Notes: generated by a model from the sequence alone, not told the origin. A stretch of DNA of 41,982 bases from Bacillota bacterium (GCA_023409955.1 JAEYQQ010000082.1:1-41982), one strand, 5' to 3'; shown: positions 7,912 through 15,741, numbered from the stretch's first letter. Numbers and translations: made by a program.

Positions 7912-8919
7912 TCACTGCTTCCAGATGCACATGAACACTGCGCCGTCCTGTGCTTTGGCTTCCACCCGGATGGGGAAATCATACTCATTGCGGAATATGA
8001 GATTCAGCGAATCCGTTCCTACGGAAGCATCATTGCCGATTGGCACATATACCGAGCCATTGGCGCCATGGGAGCGCCGCAAAATTACATTGATCTGTGG
8101 CAGCTGCATGACCAGGTTGTACAGCGTGGCTGAGACCTGGCACGTTCCGCCGCCAAAGCCCATTTTGGTGGTGCCGTCCACAAAAACCGGACCCCTTTTA
8201 TAACCGCGGCTAGCACTGAAAGGGCCAATGTCTTCGTTGTAATCCAGCGTTTTGCCGGCGGGCAAGGTCAGATTTAAGTATTCGCAGGATACAATCAGGT
8301 TTACCATGCGGCCCAGATTGGCCTCGGTATCGGTGGTATGGTCGTAGAAGGTGGTAAAGGCAGCGATGGGAGTCTCCCCGCTGATGGGCGTATCGGTTGG
8401 AGAAACCGGAATCAGGTCTGTCAAATGCCTGGAATCAATATAGCCGAAGGTACGCCAGTAAGCGATTTTTGCCCAGCCGTCTACCATGCCCACGATACTG
8501 ATTTTCGCACCTTGTCCAATGGTGTTGAGGATGCCGGAACCGGCGTCCATGCTTTCATATACAGGTGCATCCACCGCAAGCGTGGCTATGTATGCATGCT
8601 TTTGGATGCCATAAGGCGGCGTATTTTCAGGGTCCACCGTGCGGACATTGATAAGACGGTTGCGGGATAAATACCCTGTTTTTCCACGATACCTGACAGT
8701 GGCCCATTGGGGATCAACCTCCAATATTTCCACTGTGGCCCCCATGGGTATGCTGGATACAGCATCGGCACCGCTCTTTTTTTCTGCCCGTAAAAGGCAC
8801 TGCATATCGGTTTTTGCTGTATACAGAGGCTTGACTTCAGCCGCGGCACTTAAGCCGGATGGAAAAATCAAGGCTAAAAACAATAGTACTGCACAGCAGC
8901 GCTTTATGAAATAAATCAC
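7912..8919 (-). CDS. Exported double SH3 + VanW domain protein
   Basis: A 335-residue protein. The frame opens at 8958, but I choose the GTG at 8919 because AAAGGGGGAA ends about 5 nt before it and it puts the signal sequence (IKRCCAVLLFLALIFPSG) at the N-terminus. Two bacterial SH3-like repeats follow (about 30-90 and 105-165, each with a 'WATVRYRGKTGYLS' or 'WAKIAYWRTFGYID' core). A VanW domain lies at about 190-320, with the hallmark GPFSASRGYKRGPVF and GGGTCQVSATLYN. VanW proteins are common in Clostridia; their biochemical function is unknown, though a glycan- or wall-linked role is widely assumed. It lies between the NlpC/P60 and sfsA genes in one likely transcript. Confidence 0.88.
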   Translation of the reverse strand: MIYFIKRCCAVLLFLALIFPSGLSAAAEVKPLYTAKTDMQCLLRAEKKSGADAVSSIPMGATVEILEVDPQWATVRYRGKTGYLSRNRLINVRTVDPENTPPYGIQKHAYIATLAVDAPVYESMDAGSGILNTIGQGAKISIVGMVDGWAKIAYWRTFGYIDSRHLTDLIPVSPTDTPISGETPIAAFTTFYDHTTDTEANLGRMVNLIVSCEYLNLTLPAGKTLDYNEDIGPFSASRGYKRGPVFVDGTTKMGFGGGTCQVSATLYNLVMQLPQINVILRRSHGANGSVYVPIGNDASVGTDSLNLIFRNEYDFPIRVEAKAQDGAVFMCIWKQ

Positions 8920-9015
8920 GTTCTTCCCCCTTTCCTTGGCATCAGGGAATTGATGCATGATCTATTTTACCATGGAAGATATGTCTTGGGCAGATCAACA
9001 GAAAAAAGTTTACAT

Positions 9016-9837
9016 TTACTGCCTGTATACAACCCACCAGCGGTATTTCTCAAGATCATAGCAAGTCAAATTATAGCCATCCAGGTCAAAGTAATGGAAT
9101 GTTTTTTCATTGGATGTGTTTTCCCACATGGTTTGGTGAAAAGGAGCCTCATCAAAGGCAACGCCGACCAGGGAGATGGTAACTCCGCCGTCTGGCGGCG
9201 TGCATTTGAGATTGTTGTCCTGAATGTACTTGGTATACCATTGCGTATGAAAATTGTTCATGCCGCTGTGTATGGCCAGGGGATAATCAAGATAGGGTTT
9301 TAGCTCACTGGATACCGTTTCTTCCGTATAGCCAAAGGAGGACAGGGTGCCGATATACATCATGATATGATAAGAACTGGAGGAAAGGGTAATCAGATCC
9401 CCGATCTGCAGTTTCTCGTGCCACTTGGAATAAGCAATCCCTTCCATATCCACCAGGTGTTTTTGGTTTGCCTTGCTTTTCATGCTGCTGGCAGGAACAG
9501 GCCTTTCAAGCCCCACCTTTTCATAGACCCAGCGCACATACCCGGAGCAGTCAAGTCCATGGAGATATTTTTTGTTTTTCTTATAATAATTGCTCTCCTG
9601 GTCAGGCCTGCGCACCGATAGCCAGAGGGACTCCTTCCTGCCACCAAACAGATAAGGCAGGCCATACTCAAACCTGGCCTCTACATTCCCTCCGTTATAG
9701 GTATTGTACGCATCTAAAATCGGGTTTCCTTTTTCTAGGGTAATAAATGCTGTATCCAAAAAAATATTGGTCTCCCCCCAAGCTGCTGCAGGCATGCAGA
9801 TGCAAATCAATAAAGCCAGGACCAATACCTTCTTCAT
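9016..9837 (-). CDS. Secreted NlpC/P60-family cysteine peptidase
   Basis: A 273-residue exported protein. Residues 1-21 are a signal peptide. The central NlpC/P60-type core (about 85-180) has a catalytic Cys in HGLDCSGYVRWVY and His in SSYHIMMYIG. Its N- and C-terminal flanks (about 22-80 and 190-273) match no domain I know. The family cleaves gamma-D-glutamyl-diaminopimelate or related bonds in peptidoglycan. It is the first gene after a TTGACA/TATACT promoter at 9886-9915 and is followed 96 nt later by the vanW gene, so nlpC-vanW-sfsA are probably co-transcribed. The ribosome binding site is weak (GAAAGGC). Confidence 0.82.
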   Translation of the reverse strand: MKKVLVLALLICICMPAAAWGETNIFLDTAFITLEKGNPILDAYNTYNGGNVEARFEYGLPYLFGGRKESLWLSVRRPDQESNYYKKNKKYLHGLDCSGYVRWVYEKVGLERPVPASSMKSKANQKHLVDMEGIAYSKWHEKLQIGDLITLSSSSYHIMMYIGTLSSFGYTEETVSSELKPYLDYPLAIHSGMNNFHTQWYTKYIQDNNLKCTPPDGGVTISLVGVAFDEAPFHQTMWENTSNEKTFHYFDLDGYNLTCYDLEKYRWWVVYRQ

Positions 9838-9885
9838 TCAGTTACCAGCCTTTCAATAACTTTCATATAATGTATGTCTTTTACC

Positions 9886-9915
9886 AGTATACGGGAAGGG
9901 CGATAACCCTGTCAA
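9886..9915 (-). promoter_or_regulatory. Sigma-A promoter for nlpC-vanW-sfsA
   Basis: Minus strand: -35 TTGACA (9910-9915), an 18-nt spacer and -10 TATACT (9886-9891), about 50 nt from the nlpC start. It is divergent from the fba promoter 60 nt away. Confidence 0.7.
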
Positions 9916-9949
9916 TCCTATACCTGGAAAAGGTTATTTTATGATTCGC

Positions 9950-9978
9950 TGTTCAAGCAGAGTAAAATTTGCTATAAT
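9950..9978 (+). promoter_or_regulatory. Extended -10 promoter of fba
   Basis: A perfect -10 TATAAT (9973-9978) preceded by TGC, giving an extended -10 element. The -35 (TGTTCA, 9950-9955) is poor, as expected for this promoter type. The leader is about 25 nt. Confidence 0.7.
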
Positions 9979-10010
9979 AAATTGAAATGACACAAGGAGG
10001 ATTTTGCTTT

Positions 10011-10940
10011 ATGCCACTTGTAAACACCACGGAATTATTCAAAAAAGCCTATGAAGGCGGCTATGCCATAGGCGCTTTTAACGTCAACAATATGGAGATT
10101 ATTCAAGGTATTACTGAAGCAGGCAAGCTTGAGAATGCACCGCTGATCCTTCAGGTATCCGCCGGTGCCCGTAAGTATGCCAAGCACGTATATCTGATGA
10201 AAATGATCGAAGCTGCCATTCAGGATACGGACCTGCCCATTGCTGTACATCTGGATCACGGCCCCGATTTTGAGACTTGCAAGAGCTGCATCGACGGCGG
10301 CTTCACCAGCGTCATGATCGACGGCAGCCATCACTCCTTTGAAGAGAATATTGCTGTGACCAAGAAAGTGGTAGAGTACGCTCACGATCGCGGCGTTACT
10401 GTTGAGGCTGAACTGGGCCGCCTGGCCGGTGTGGAAGATGCCGTTTCCGTCAGCGACGACGACGCCCGCTATACCGATCCTGCCGAAGTGGAAGAATTCG
10501 TTGCCCGTACCGGCGTGGATAGCTTGGCCATTGCCATCGGTACCAGCCATGGCGCTTTCAAGTTCAAAGGTGAGCCCCGTCTGCGCTTTGATATTCTGGA
10601 GAAGGTATCTCAGAAGCTGCCTGGCTTCCCCATTGTGCTCCACGGCGCATCCTCCGTTATTCCCGAGTATGTGGATATGATCAATGCCTACGGCGGCAAT
10701 ATGCCCGGTGCTCAGGGTGTTCCGGAATCCATGCTGCGCCAGGCTGCCCAGATGGCCGTTTGCAAAATCAACATTGACAGCGACTTGCGCTTGGCCTTTA
10801 CTGCGGTTGTACGCAAACACTTTGCAGAGCATCCCGATCACTTTGACCCCCGTCAGTACCTCACCGACGCCCGAGATGCCCTTCGCGACATGGTCCGCCA
10901 CAAGATCGTCAACGTGCTGGGCTGCAACGGCAAGGCGTAA
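10011..10940 (+). CDS. fba: Class II fructose-1,6-bisphosphate aldolase
   Basis: A 309-residue zinc-dependent aldolase that splits fructose-1,6-bisphosphate into dihydroxyacetone phosphate and glyceraldehyde-3-phosphate. Visible motifs: the PIAVHLDHG zinc-ligand motif, the acidic GRLAGVEDAV segment, GTSHGAFKF and VLHGASS (further His ligands), and NIDSDLR near the C-terminus (phosphate binding). The frame is open from 9987, but ATG 10011 is the start: AAGGAGG lies 10 nt upstream and MPLVNTTELF is the normal family beginning. It is monocistronic between its own promoter and a strong terminator. Codon use is tight and GC-ending, as for a highly expressed gene. Confidence 0.97.
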   Translation: MPLVNTTELFKKAYEGGYAIGAFNVNNMEIIQGITEAGKLENAPLILQVSAGARKYAKHVYLMKMIEAAIQDTDLPIAVHLDHGPDFETCKSCIDGGFTSVMIDGSHHSFEENIAVTKKVVEYAHDRGVTVEAELGRLAGVEDAVSVSDDDARYTDPAEVEEFVARTGVDSLAIAIGTSHGAFKFKGEPRLRFDILEKVSQKLPGFPIVLHGASSVIPEYVDMINAYGGNMPGAQGVPESMLRQAAQMAVCKINIDSDLRLAFTAVVRKHFAEHPDHFDPRQYLTDARDALRDMVRHKIVNVLGCNGKA

Positions 10941-10971
10941 GCAATACCGGCGACCTAACATCTATACAGTC

Positions 10972-11009
10972 AAAGGCACTTTGGATATAGCTATCCAAAG
11001 TGCCTTTTT
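10972..11009 (+). terminator. Terminator of fba
   Basis: A perfect 16-bp inverted repeat (10972-10987 with 10992-11007) around a 4-nt TAGC loop, running into TTTTT. It sits 30 nt after the fba stop codon. Confidence 0.92.
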
Positions 11010-11030
11010 ATAATCCCTTATTCTGCTGTA

Positions 11031-11066
11031 GCACAGGAGGATAGATACACGGCATCCTTCTGTGCA
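11031..11066. repeat. Inverted repeat between fba and cwlD, function unknown
   Basis: GCACAG-AGGAT at 11031-11042 pairs with ATCCT-CTGTGC at 11055-11066 (one G-T wobble or mismatch inside). There is no T-run on either side, so it is not a typical intrinsic terminator. It could be the 3' end of the cwlD transcript. Confidence 0.4.
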
Positions 11067-11123
11067 CAATTGGTGGTACGGGCAAGTCACTTTACTTCAT
11101 AATCATCCATCCATGACCTTTAC

Positions 11124-11930
11124 CTATGGTTGGCTTTCTGTCAGCCGGCTGGCGATCTGTACATATTCCACCGCCCCGGCGGTAATGGCCTTGGCAATCT
11201 TTTTTTGATAGTCTTCACTCAGCAGCAGCTTCTCCTCCGCCGGATTGGATAGAAAGCCACACTCGACCAGTACAGAGGGAATATCTAGCTGCAGCATAAA
11301 AAAGTCCCCAGATTGAGCCACTCGCTTGCGTTTGGGTTCAAGGCCTGCAATCAATGACTGCTGCATGATGCCGGCCAGCAGCCGTCCCTCATCCCTTTCC
11401 TTGCGGTAAAACACCATGGGGCCAGACTGGCTCCGATTCCTAAACTCGTTCATGTGTATGCTGATGACCATGGTGCATCCCTCATCCTTGATCAACTGAA
11501 TGCGGCGCTCCATATCCTGACGCTTTTTTGTTTTACCTTCTGGCTTGACATCGTCACACAGGGCATAGTCGGCAGATCGAGTAAAAACCACCTTTGCACC
11601 CAAATCCTCCATAAGCACCGCCGTCTTTTGCGCCACAGCCAGATTAATTACCTTTTCCCACACACCGCTGCCTTTCGCCTTGGCACCGCCGTCATAGCCG
11701 CCATGACCAGCATCCAGGCAGATTACCTGCCCTTCCAGAGGATACTCCTCTGCAGCGGCATTGCCCTGAGCTGGATGTGCAGGCACCGCCGGTCTGGGTG
11801 GATAAGGCCCTTTACCCAGAACAAAATAGCCTTCCACCCCGATGAGCAAAAAAAGAAAAGCGCCGCAAAGCCCAAGGGTTATCAAACGGCGTTTTACAAA
11901 ATCATGACGCTTCATCTTTCTTTTTTCCAC
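11124..11930 (-). CDS. cwlD: N-acetylmuramoyl-L-alanine amidase, CwlD-like
   Basis: A 268-residue protein with one N-terminal membrane anchor (about 14-34), a Pro/Ala linker, then an Amidase_3 domain (about 65-262). Zinc-site and catalytic motifs are present: LDAGHGGYDGGA (His), the Glu of VWEKVINL, SIHMNEF (His) and VLVECGFLSN (catalytic Glu). CwlD of Bacillus starts muramic-delta-lactam formation in the spore cortex; length, anchor and absence of a wall-binding repeat fit that type, and a sporulation-like promoter lies upstream. The start is uncertain: GTG 11930 gives MEKRKMKRHD with a poorly spaced ribosome binding site, while ATG 11915 has AAGGAT about 14 nt upstream. A vegetative amidase cannot be excluded. 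Confidence 0.83.
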   Translation of the reverse strand: MEKRKMKRHDFVKRRLITLGLCGAFLFLLIGVEGYFVLGKGPYPPRPAVPAHPAQGNAAAEEYPLEGQVICLDAGHGGYDGGAKAKGSGVWEKVINLAVAQKTAVLMEDLGAKVVFTRSADYALCDDVKPEGKTKKRQDMERRIQLIKDEGCTMVISIHMNEFRNRSQSGPMVFYRKERDEGRLLAGIMQQSLIAGLEPKRKRVAQSGDFFMLQLDIPSVLVECGFLSNPAEEKLLLSEDYQKKIAKAITAGAVEYVQIASRLTESQP

Positions 11931-11995
11931 ATCCTTTCCCGATGTTATCCTATGCCCATAACCCCCTTGCTATGTCCGCATGAACATGCGAATAC

Positions 11996-12023
11996 TACGT
12001 ATGCAACTTTTGCATGCATATGT
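11996..12023 (-). promoter_or_regulatory. Possible sigma-E/sigma-G promoter of cwlD
   Basis: Minus strand: CATACGTA (11996-12003) fits the CATAC(A/T) -10 of sporulation sigma factors. ACATATG (12017-12023) resembles the sigma-E -35 element with a 13-nt spacer. It is 66 nt upstream of the cwlD GTG. cwlD of B. subtilis is expressed in sporulation, which agrees. The motif match is loose. Confidence 0.35.
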
Positions 12024-12171
12024 CACTTCTACCTATAATCAGCCATTATGCCTTGTTTTTCGCGCGTTCCAATGCCTATGCCATTTTATCATCGTCGTTC
12101 ATTGAATGCATATACCGGATATGCATAACATGTATATAGTGATAAAACCAAAACGGTTCGTCATCTGCTAC

Positions 12172-12410
12172 ATATCCACACTATCCACAGGGTTTTCCAC
12201 AGTTTTGCACAGGAAAAGGCCTTGTGTTACACCATTTCCATCGCCGAGCTGTGGATAACTGCCCATTCATGCCAGTTTTCCACCTGTGGAGATATATGTA
12301 CACAACTCTTACCACGGCATTACAAAGCTTGTCCCCGGGTGAAATAAATGGGTAAAGAACCTGTGAACAACTCAGCAGAATATTGATATATTGTTAACAC
12401 ATTGTCCAGC
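12172..12410. other. DnaA-box cluster with AT-rich flank: candidate oriC or DnaA-binding locus
   Basis: Measured against TTATNCACA, there is one perfect box, TGTGGATAA (12250-12258, minus orientation). Five have one mismatch: ATATCCACA (12172-12180), CTATCCACA (12181-12189), TTTTCCACA (12193-12201), TTTTGCACA (12203-12211) and TGTGAACAA (12362-12370, minus). Two weaker ones are TTTTCCACC (12276-12284) and TGTGGAGAT (12285-12293). Four of them stand head to tail within 40 nt. An AT-rich stretch at about 12376-12410 (AATATTGATATATTGTTAAC) could be an unwinding element. The region has no gene from 11931 to 12560. In Firmicutes rpsF-ssb-rpsR usually lies close to the chromosomal origin, which supports the call. 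dnaA, dnaN and rpmH are not in the window, which is the main doubt. Confidence 0.5.
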
Positions 12411-12445
12411 GTTTCATTGTCGAATGCATTCATTTTTTCCTATGG

Positions 12446-12482
12446 AAAAGCGCTCTTTTCTTTTATAGAAAAGAACGCTTTT
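12446..12482. repeat. 16-bp hairpin downstream of rpsR
   Basis: Arms 12446-12461 and 12467-12482 pair over 16 bp with one C-A mismatch around a TTTAT loop. Neither side has a strong T-run. It may be a second transcription barrier after the rpsR terminator, shielding the DnaA-box region. Confidence 0.5.
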
Positions 12483-12515
12483 GCATAGATTAGCCTTTTA
12501 TTTTCATTGTAATAT

Positions 12516-12547
12516 AAAAAAACCGTCCAGCCACAAATGCTGGACGG
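12516..12547 (-). terminator. Terminator of rpsF-ssb-rpsR
   Basis: The 9-bp GC-rich stem CCGTCCAGC/GCTGGACGG (12523-12531 with 12539-12547) is followed on the minus strand by seven Ts (complement of A12516-12522). It starts 14 nt after the rpsR stop. Confidence 0.92.
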
Positions 12548-12560
12548 CATGTTTTGGGTG

Positions 12561-12815
12561 TCAGTCAACAGTGAAGGGCAGCAAGGCGATGGCACGTGCG
12601 CGCTTGATGGCTTCGGACAATTGACGTTGGTGCTTTGCGCAGTTGCCGCTCATACGGCGGGGCAAAATCTTGCCGCGCTCGTTGGTGAAACGGCGAAGAC
12701 GATTGACGTCTTTGTAATCGATGAATTCGATTTTATCCACGCAAAAGGCGCACACTTTACGGCGGGGTTTTCTTCCCCGGGGGCGTGCCCTTTTTTCGCC
12801 ACGATCTTCAGACAT
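12561..12815 (-). CDS. rpsR: 30S ribosomal protein S18 (zinc-binding form)
   Basis: An 84-residue S18 with the core DKIEFIDYKDVNRLRRF and ERGKILPRRMSGNCAKHQRQL. It binds S6 and 16S rRNA in the 30S platform. Cys22, Cys25 (CAFC), Cys59 and His62 (NCAKH) form a complete putative zinc site, so this is the C+ paralogue type. The N-terminus is an Arg/Lys-rich extension of about 18 residues. AAGGAGG precedes the start by about 9 nt. It is the last gene of rpsF-ssb-rpsR, 24 nt after ssb. Confidence 0.97.
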   Translation of the reverse strand: MSEDRGEKRARPRGRKPRRKVCAFCVDKIEFIDYKDVNRLRRFTNERGKILPRRMSGNCAKHQRQLSEAIKRARAIALLPFTVD

Positions 12816-12839
12816 AGGTGCATCCTCCTTTTTGTAGCG

Positions 12840-13262
12840 TTAAAACGGTAGCTCGTCCTCATCTACCTGTGTAAAGCCCCCGCCATTGGAAGAATCCTGG
12901 CTGTGGGAACTTGGGGAAAAGCGGCCTTCGCCGTCTTCCTGCCTGGCAGAGAGGAACTCGATGTCGTCAGCGGTTACCTCCAGGGAGGCTCTTGTCGTGC
13001 CATCCTTACCTTCGTAAGTGGACACGGAGACACTGCCCGTCACGCAAACCTTGCGCCCTTTTGCCAAGTACTTCTGGCAAAGTTCGCCCAATTGCCTCCA
13101 GGCCGTAATACGGAAGAAATCCGCTTCCGGCTGATTTGCAGCCCCTTGGGAACTGCGGCGGCGGTTGACCGCGATGGTGAAGGAGCACACATTCAGCCCA
13201 GTGCTTGTGGTGCGTGTTTCAGGATCGCGGGTGAGGTTGCCGATCAGGATAATTTTGTTCAT
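12840..13262 (-). CDS. ssb: Single-stranded DNA-binding protein
   Basis: A 140-residue SSB. The OB fold covers about 1-105 (MNKIILIGNLTRDPETR, TSTGLNVCSFTIAVNR, YEGKDGTTRASLEVTADDIEFL). A flexible Ser/Gly/Asp tail follows, ending in the acidic tip DEDELPF that recruits replication and repair partners. It lies between rpsF and rpsR, the conserved Firmicute order that couples S6/S18 synthesis with SSB. The ribosome binding site AAAGGGAGGT is about 5 nt upstream. Confidence 0.97.
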   Translation of the reverse strand: MNKIILIGNLTRDPETRTTSTGLNVCSFTIAVNRRRSSQGAANQPEADFFRITAWRQLGELCQKYLAKGRKVCVTGSVSVSTYEGKDGTTRASLEVTADDIEFLSARQEDGEGRFSPSSHSQDSSNGGGFTQVDEDELPF

Positions 13263-13283
13263 CTCACGTACCTCCCTTTGGGA

Positions 13284-13688
13284 TCATTCCTCCGCGCTTG
13301 CTTCTTCAGTAGCTTCAGAAGCGGCTTCAACAACTGCGGGAGCTGCAAAAGCGGCGGGAGCTGCCGCACGCACGGGGCGGGGCTTGACGTTGCTGCGCTT
13401 TTCTTCGAGCTTGACCACCAGGTACCGGATCACGCTTTCGGAGATTTGCAGATTGCGTTCGATTTCCTTGGGGACATCTCCACCGGACTTGAACGTAGTC
13501 AAAACGTAATAGCCTTCGGTTTTGTAGTTGATGGTGTAAGCCAAGCGACGCTTGCCCCATGTTTCATCAACCTTTTCAACCTCGCCGCCGTTTGCCACGA
13601 TCACCTGGGTAAACCGCTCGATCAAATCTTTGCGAGCGGATTCTTCCAGCGCGGTGTCGATGATGTAGGTCAGTTCATACCTATTCAT
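13284..13688 (-). CDS. rpsF: 30S ribosomal protein S6
   Basis: A 134-residue S6 partner of S18. The core MNRYELTYIID, GKRRLAYTINYKTEGYYVL and SESVIRYLVVKLEEKR is typical. After about residue 96 there is an Ala/Glu-rich tail (about 38 residues) longer than the usual ~95-residue S6. The frame is open upstream to 13748, but ATG 13688 is the start because AGGAGGTG lies just before it and the family begins with M-x-x-Y-E. It is the first gene of the operon behind a good sigma-A promoter. Confidence 0.97.
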   Translation of the reverse strand: MNRYELTYIIDTALEESARKDLIERFTQVIVANGGEVEKVDETWGKRRLAYTINYKTEGYYVLTTFKSGGDVPKEIERNLQISESVIRYLVVKLEEKRSNVKPRPVRAAAPAAFAAPAVVEAASEATEEASAEE

Positions 13689-13754
13689 ACCTTTCACCTC
13701 CTCATGGACGTATGGCGCTGCAACCAATGCAGCGCAAGGATGTGCCAATTACGG

Positions 13755-13783
13755 ATTATAACATCCAATTACATTAATAGCAA
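13755..13783 (-). promoter_or_regulatory. Sigma-A promoter of rpsF-ssb-rpsR
   Basis: Minus strand: -35 TTGCTA (13778-13783), a 17-nt spacer and a perfect -10 TATAAT (13755-13760). The leader to ATG 13688 is about 60 nt. Confidence 0.8.
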
Positions 13784-13886
13784 GAAAAATTTAAAAGGAG
13801 AATCAATAAAACCATTTAGTAACAGGTGTAGATGATAATTCTAATAATAATCCCTCCCTAAGTACAAGTATTTCATTTTTCCTCCG

Positions 13887-13915
13887 TTGCGCCAGACCTT
13901 TTGCTATGGTAAGAT
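13887..13915 (+). promoter_or_regulatory. Candidate promoter of argS
   Basis: -35 TTGCGC (13887-13892), a 17-nt spacer and -10 TAAGAT (13910-13915). The leader is about 35 nt with AAAGGAG 8 nt before ATG 13957. The leader is too short for a T-box. Confidence 0.55.
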
Positions 13916-13956
13916 AGACTGTAATACATTGCCACGCGACCAAAGGAGAATGGTTC

Positions 13957-15675
13957 ATGGATATGAAAGCACGGATTGCAGCATTGATTGAAGACGGCAT
14001 GCAAACTGCCTGGCCTGGTATGGAAAACCTGCCTGGCCGAGAGGAGATTGCCGGACTTTTGGAAATACCCCCAGATAGGGAGATGGGTGATTACGCCTTC
14101 CCCTGCTTCCGCTTGGCAAAGGTGCTGCGCGCCGCACCGCCCATGATCGCCGCCAAATTGCAGGCAGCCATTGACGCGCCTGAAACCGCAAAGCAAAGTG
14201 CTGTAGGCGGCTACTTGAACTTTTTCCTTAACCGGGAAAATTTCGCCAAGGAAACCTTGCAAGCCGTTTTGGATGCAGGCGAAAAATGGGGTGCCTCCAA
14301 CGAGGGAGAAGGCAAGACCATTTGTTTGGATTATTCCTCCATTAACATTGCCAAGCGCTTTCACATCGGCCATCTGAGCACCACCATGATTGGCCACAGC
14401 TTAAAGCGCATTTTTGACTTTTTGGGTTACAAAACCATTGGCATCAACCATTTGGGTGATTGGGGCACACAGTTTGGCAAAATGATTGCCGCCTACAAGC
14501 ACTGGGGCACCAGGGAAGCCGTGGAGCAAGGCGGTGTGCAAGCCCTGGTGGATTTGTACGTCCGCTTCCATGACGAGGCTGAAAAGGACCCCTCCCTAGA
14601 GGATGAAGGCCGGGCCTGGTTCAAGGCCATTGAGGAAGGCCAGGAGGAGGCCCTTGCCATTTTCAACTGGTTTAAGGACCTAACCCTTTTGGATACAAAA
14701 AAGGTGTATGACCTGCTGGGCGTTTCCTTTGACAGCTATGCAGGCGAAAGCTTCTATAATGATAAAATGGACCGGGTCGTTAAAGAGCTGAAGGAAAAGA
14801 ACCTACTTACCATTAGCGATGGGGCATCCATTGTGGATTTGGAAGAGTATAAAATGCCGCCCAGCCTGATCCTGAAAAAGGATGGAGCCACGCTGTACAC
14901 CACCCGGGATATCGCTGCGGCGCTGTATCGCCAGGATACCTATCACTTTGACAAATGCCTGTATGTGGTGGCTTATCAGCAGGACCTTCATTTCCGCCAG
15001 TGGTTCAAGGTGGTAGAATTGATGGGCTATCCCTGGGCCAAGAATTTGCACCATGTGGCCTTTGGTATGATCTCCTATGAAGGACAAACCCTGGCTACCC
15101 GGAAAGGCCATGTCGTCTATCTGGAAGACCTTCTTCAAAGAGCTCAGGAAAAGGCCATGGCTATTATTGAAGAAAAGAGCCCGCAGCTGCCCAACAAGGA
15201 AGAAGTGGCCCGGCAGGTGGGTATCGGCGCAGTCATTTACGCCGATTTGCAGAACAACCGCATCAAGGACATCGATTTCTGGTGGGACAGGGCGCTAAAC
15301 TTTGACGGTGAAACCGGCCCCTATGTACAATATACTCATGCCCGGTGCTGCTCCCTTTTGAGAAAGGCAGAGGAGGCTAACCTGCCGGAGGCTGATTACG
15401 CCGCATTGGTGGATGATGAGGCTCAGGAGATTTTACGGCAGCTTTCCCGCTTCCCCGATGTGGTAGCAGAAGCCGCCCTTCGGTATGAGCCCTCCATACT
15501 TACCAGGACTGTTACCGACCTTTGCCAGGCTTACAACAAGTTCTATTATGAACACCGCATCCTGGATGATGGGGATGGCCTTGCCGCCGCCCGGGTGGCG
15601 CTGACCAGGGCCGTTAAGAATGTGGTAAAGCAGGGCTTGTACTTAATCGGTATTGAAGCACCGGAGAGAATGTAA
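13957..15675 (+). CDS. argS: Arginyl-tRNA synthetase
   Basis: A 572-residue class I synthetase that charges tRNA-Arg. The Arg-tRNA synthetase N-terminal domain (about 1-95) is followed by the HIGH signature in AKRFHIGHLSTTMIGHSL and by INHLGDWGTQFGK. Further on come LYVVAYQQDLHFRQ and GMISYEGQTLATRKGHVVYL, where a canonical KMSK is replaced, as in many ArgRS. The DALR anticodon-binding domain is at the C-terminus (AYNKFYYEHRIL, about 460-572). The length is normal. It is divergent from rpsF, with its own promoter, and is followed by a hairpin. Confidence 0.97.
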   Translation: MDMKARIAALIEDGMQTAWPGMENLPGREEIAGLLEIPPDREMGDYAFPCFRLAKVLRAAPPMIAAKLQAAIDAPETAKQSAVGGYLNFFLNRENFAKETLQAVLDAGEKWGASNEGEGKTICLDYSSINIAKRFHIGHLSTTMIGHSLKRIFDFLGYKTIGINHLGDWGTQFGKMIAAYKHWGTREAVEQGGVQALVDLYVRFHDEAEKDPSLEDEGRAWFKAIEEGQEEALAIFNWFKDLTLLDTKKVYDLLGVSFDSYAGESFYNDKMDRVVKELKEKNLLTISDGASIVDLEEYKMPPSLILKKDGATLYTTRDIAAALYRQDTYHFDKCLYVVAYQQDLHFRQWFKVVELMGYPWAKNLHHVAFGMISYEGQTLATRKGHVVYLEDLLQRAQEKAMAIIEEKSPQLPNKEEVARQVGIGAVIYADLQNNRIKDIDFWWDRALNFDGETGPYVQYTHARCCSLLRKAEEANLPEADYAALVDDEAQEILRQLSRFPDVVAEAALRYEPSILTRTVTDLCQAYNKFYYEHRILDDGDGLAAARVALTRAVKNVVKQGLYLIGIEAPERM

Positions 15676-15693
15676 TATTTGATAATACTTGTT

Positions 15694-15730
15694 GCGGAGG
15701 ATTCTTTGATAAGGAATCCTCCGCTAATTT
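15694..15730 (+). terminator. Terminator of argS
   Basis: A perfect 11-bp stem GCGGAGGATTC/GAATCCTCCGC (15694-15704 with 15714-15724) around a 9-nt loop, followed by TAATTTTA. The T-run is short but the stem is strong. Confidence 0.75.
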
Positions 15731-15741
15731 TATGGTTATAT

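Noticed and set aside
7912..8919. Vancomycin-resistance gene, from the VanW domain
   Set aside because: No vanH/A/X or VanRS genes are nearby, and VanW proteins with SH3 repeats are common in susceptible Clostridia.
10035..10961. 308-codon minus-strand frame opposite fba
   Set aside because: Shadow of the fba gene, which is certain; no ribosome binding site and low-complexity hydrophobic pattern.
12903..13835. 310-codon plus-strand frame across ssb and rpsF
   Set aside because: It is antisense to two certain genes with strong family matches; the open frame comes from the GC-rich codon pattern of ssb and rpsF.
13749..13956. T-box or other riboswitch before argS
   Set aside because: The leader from the likely promoter is only about 35 nt and has no T-box sequence or terminator/antiterminator pair.
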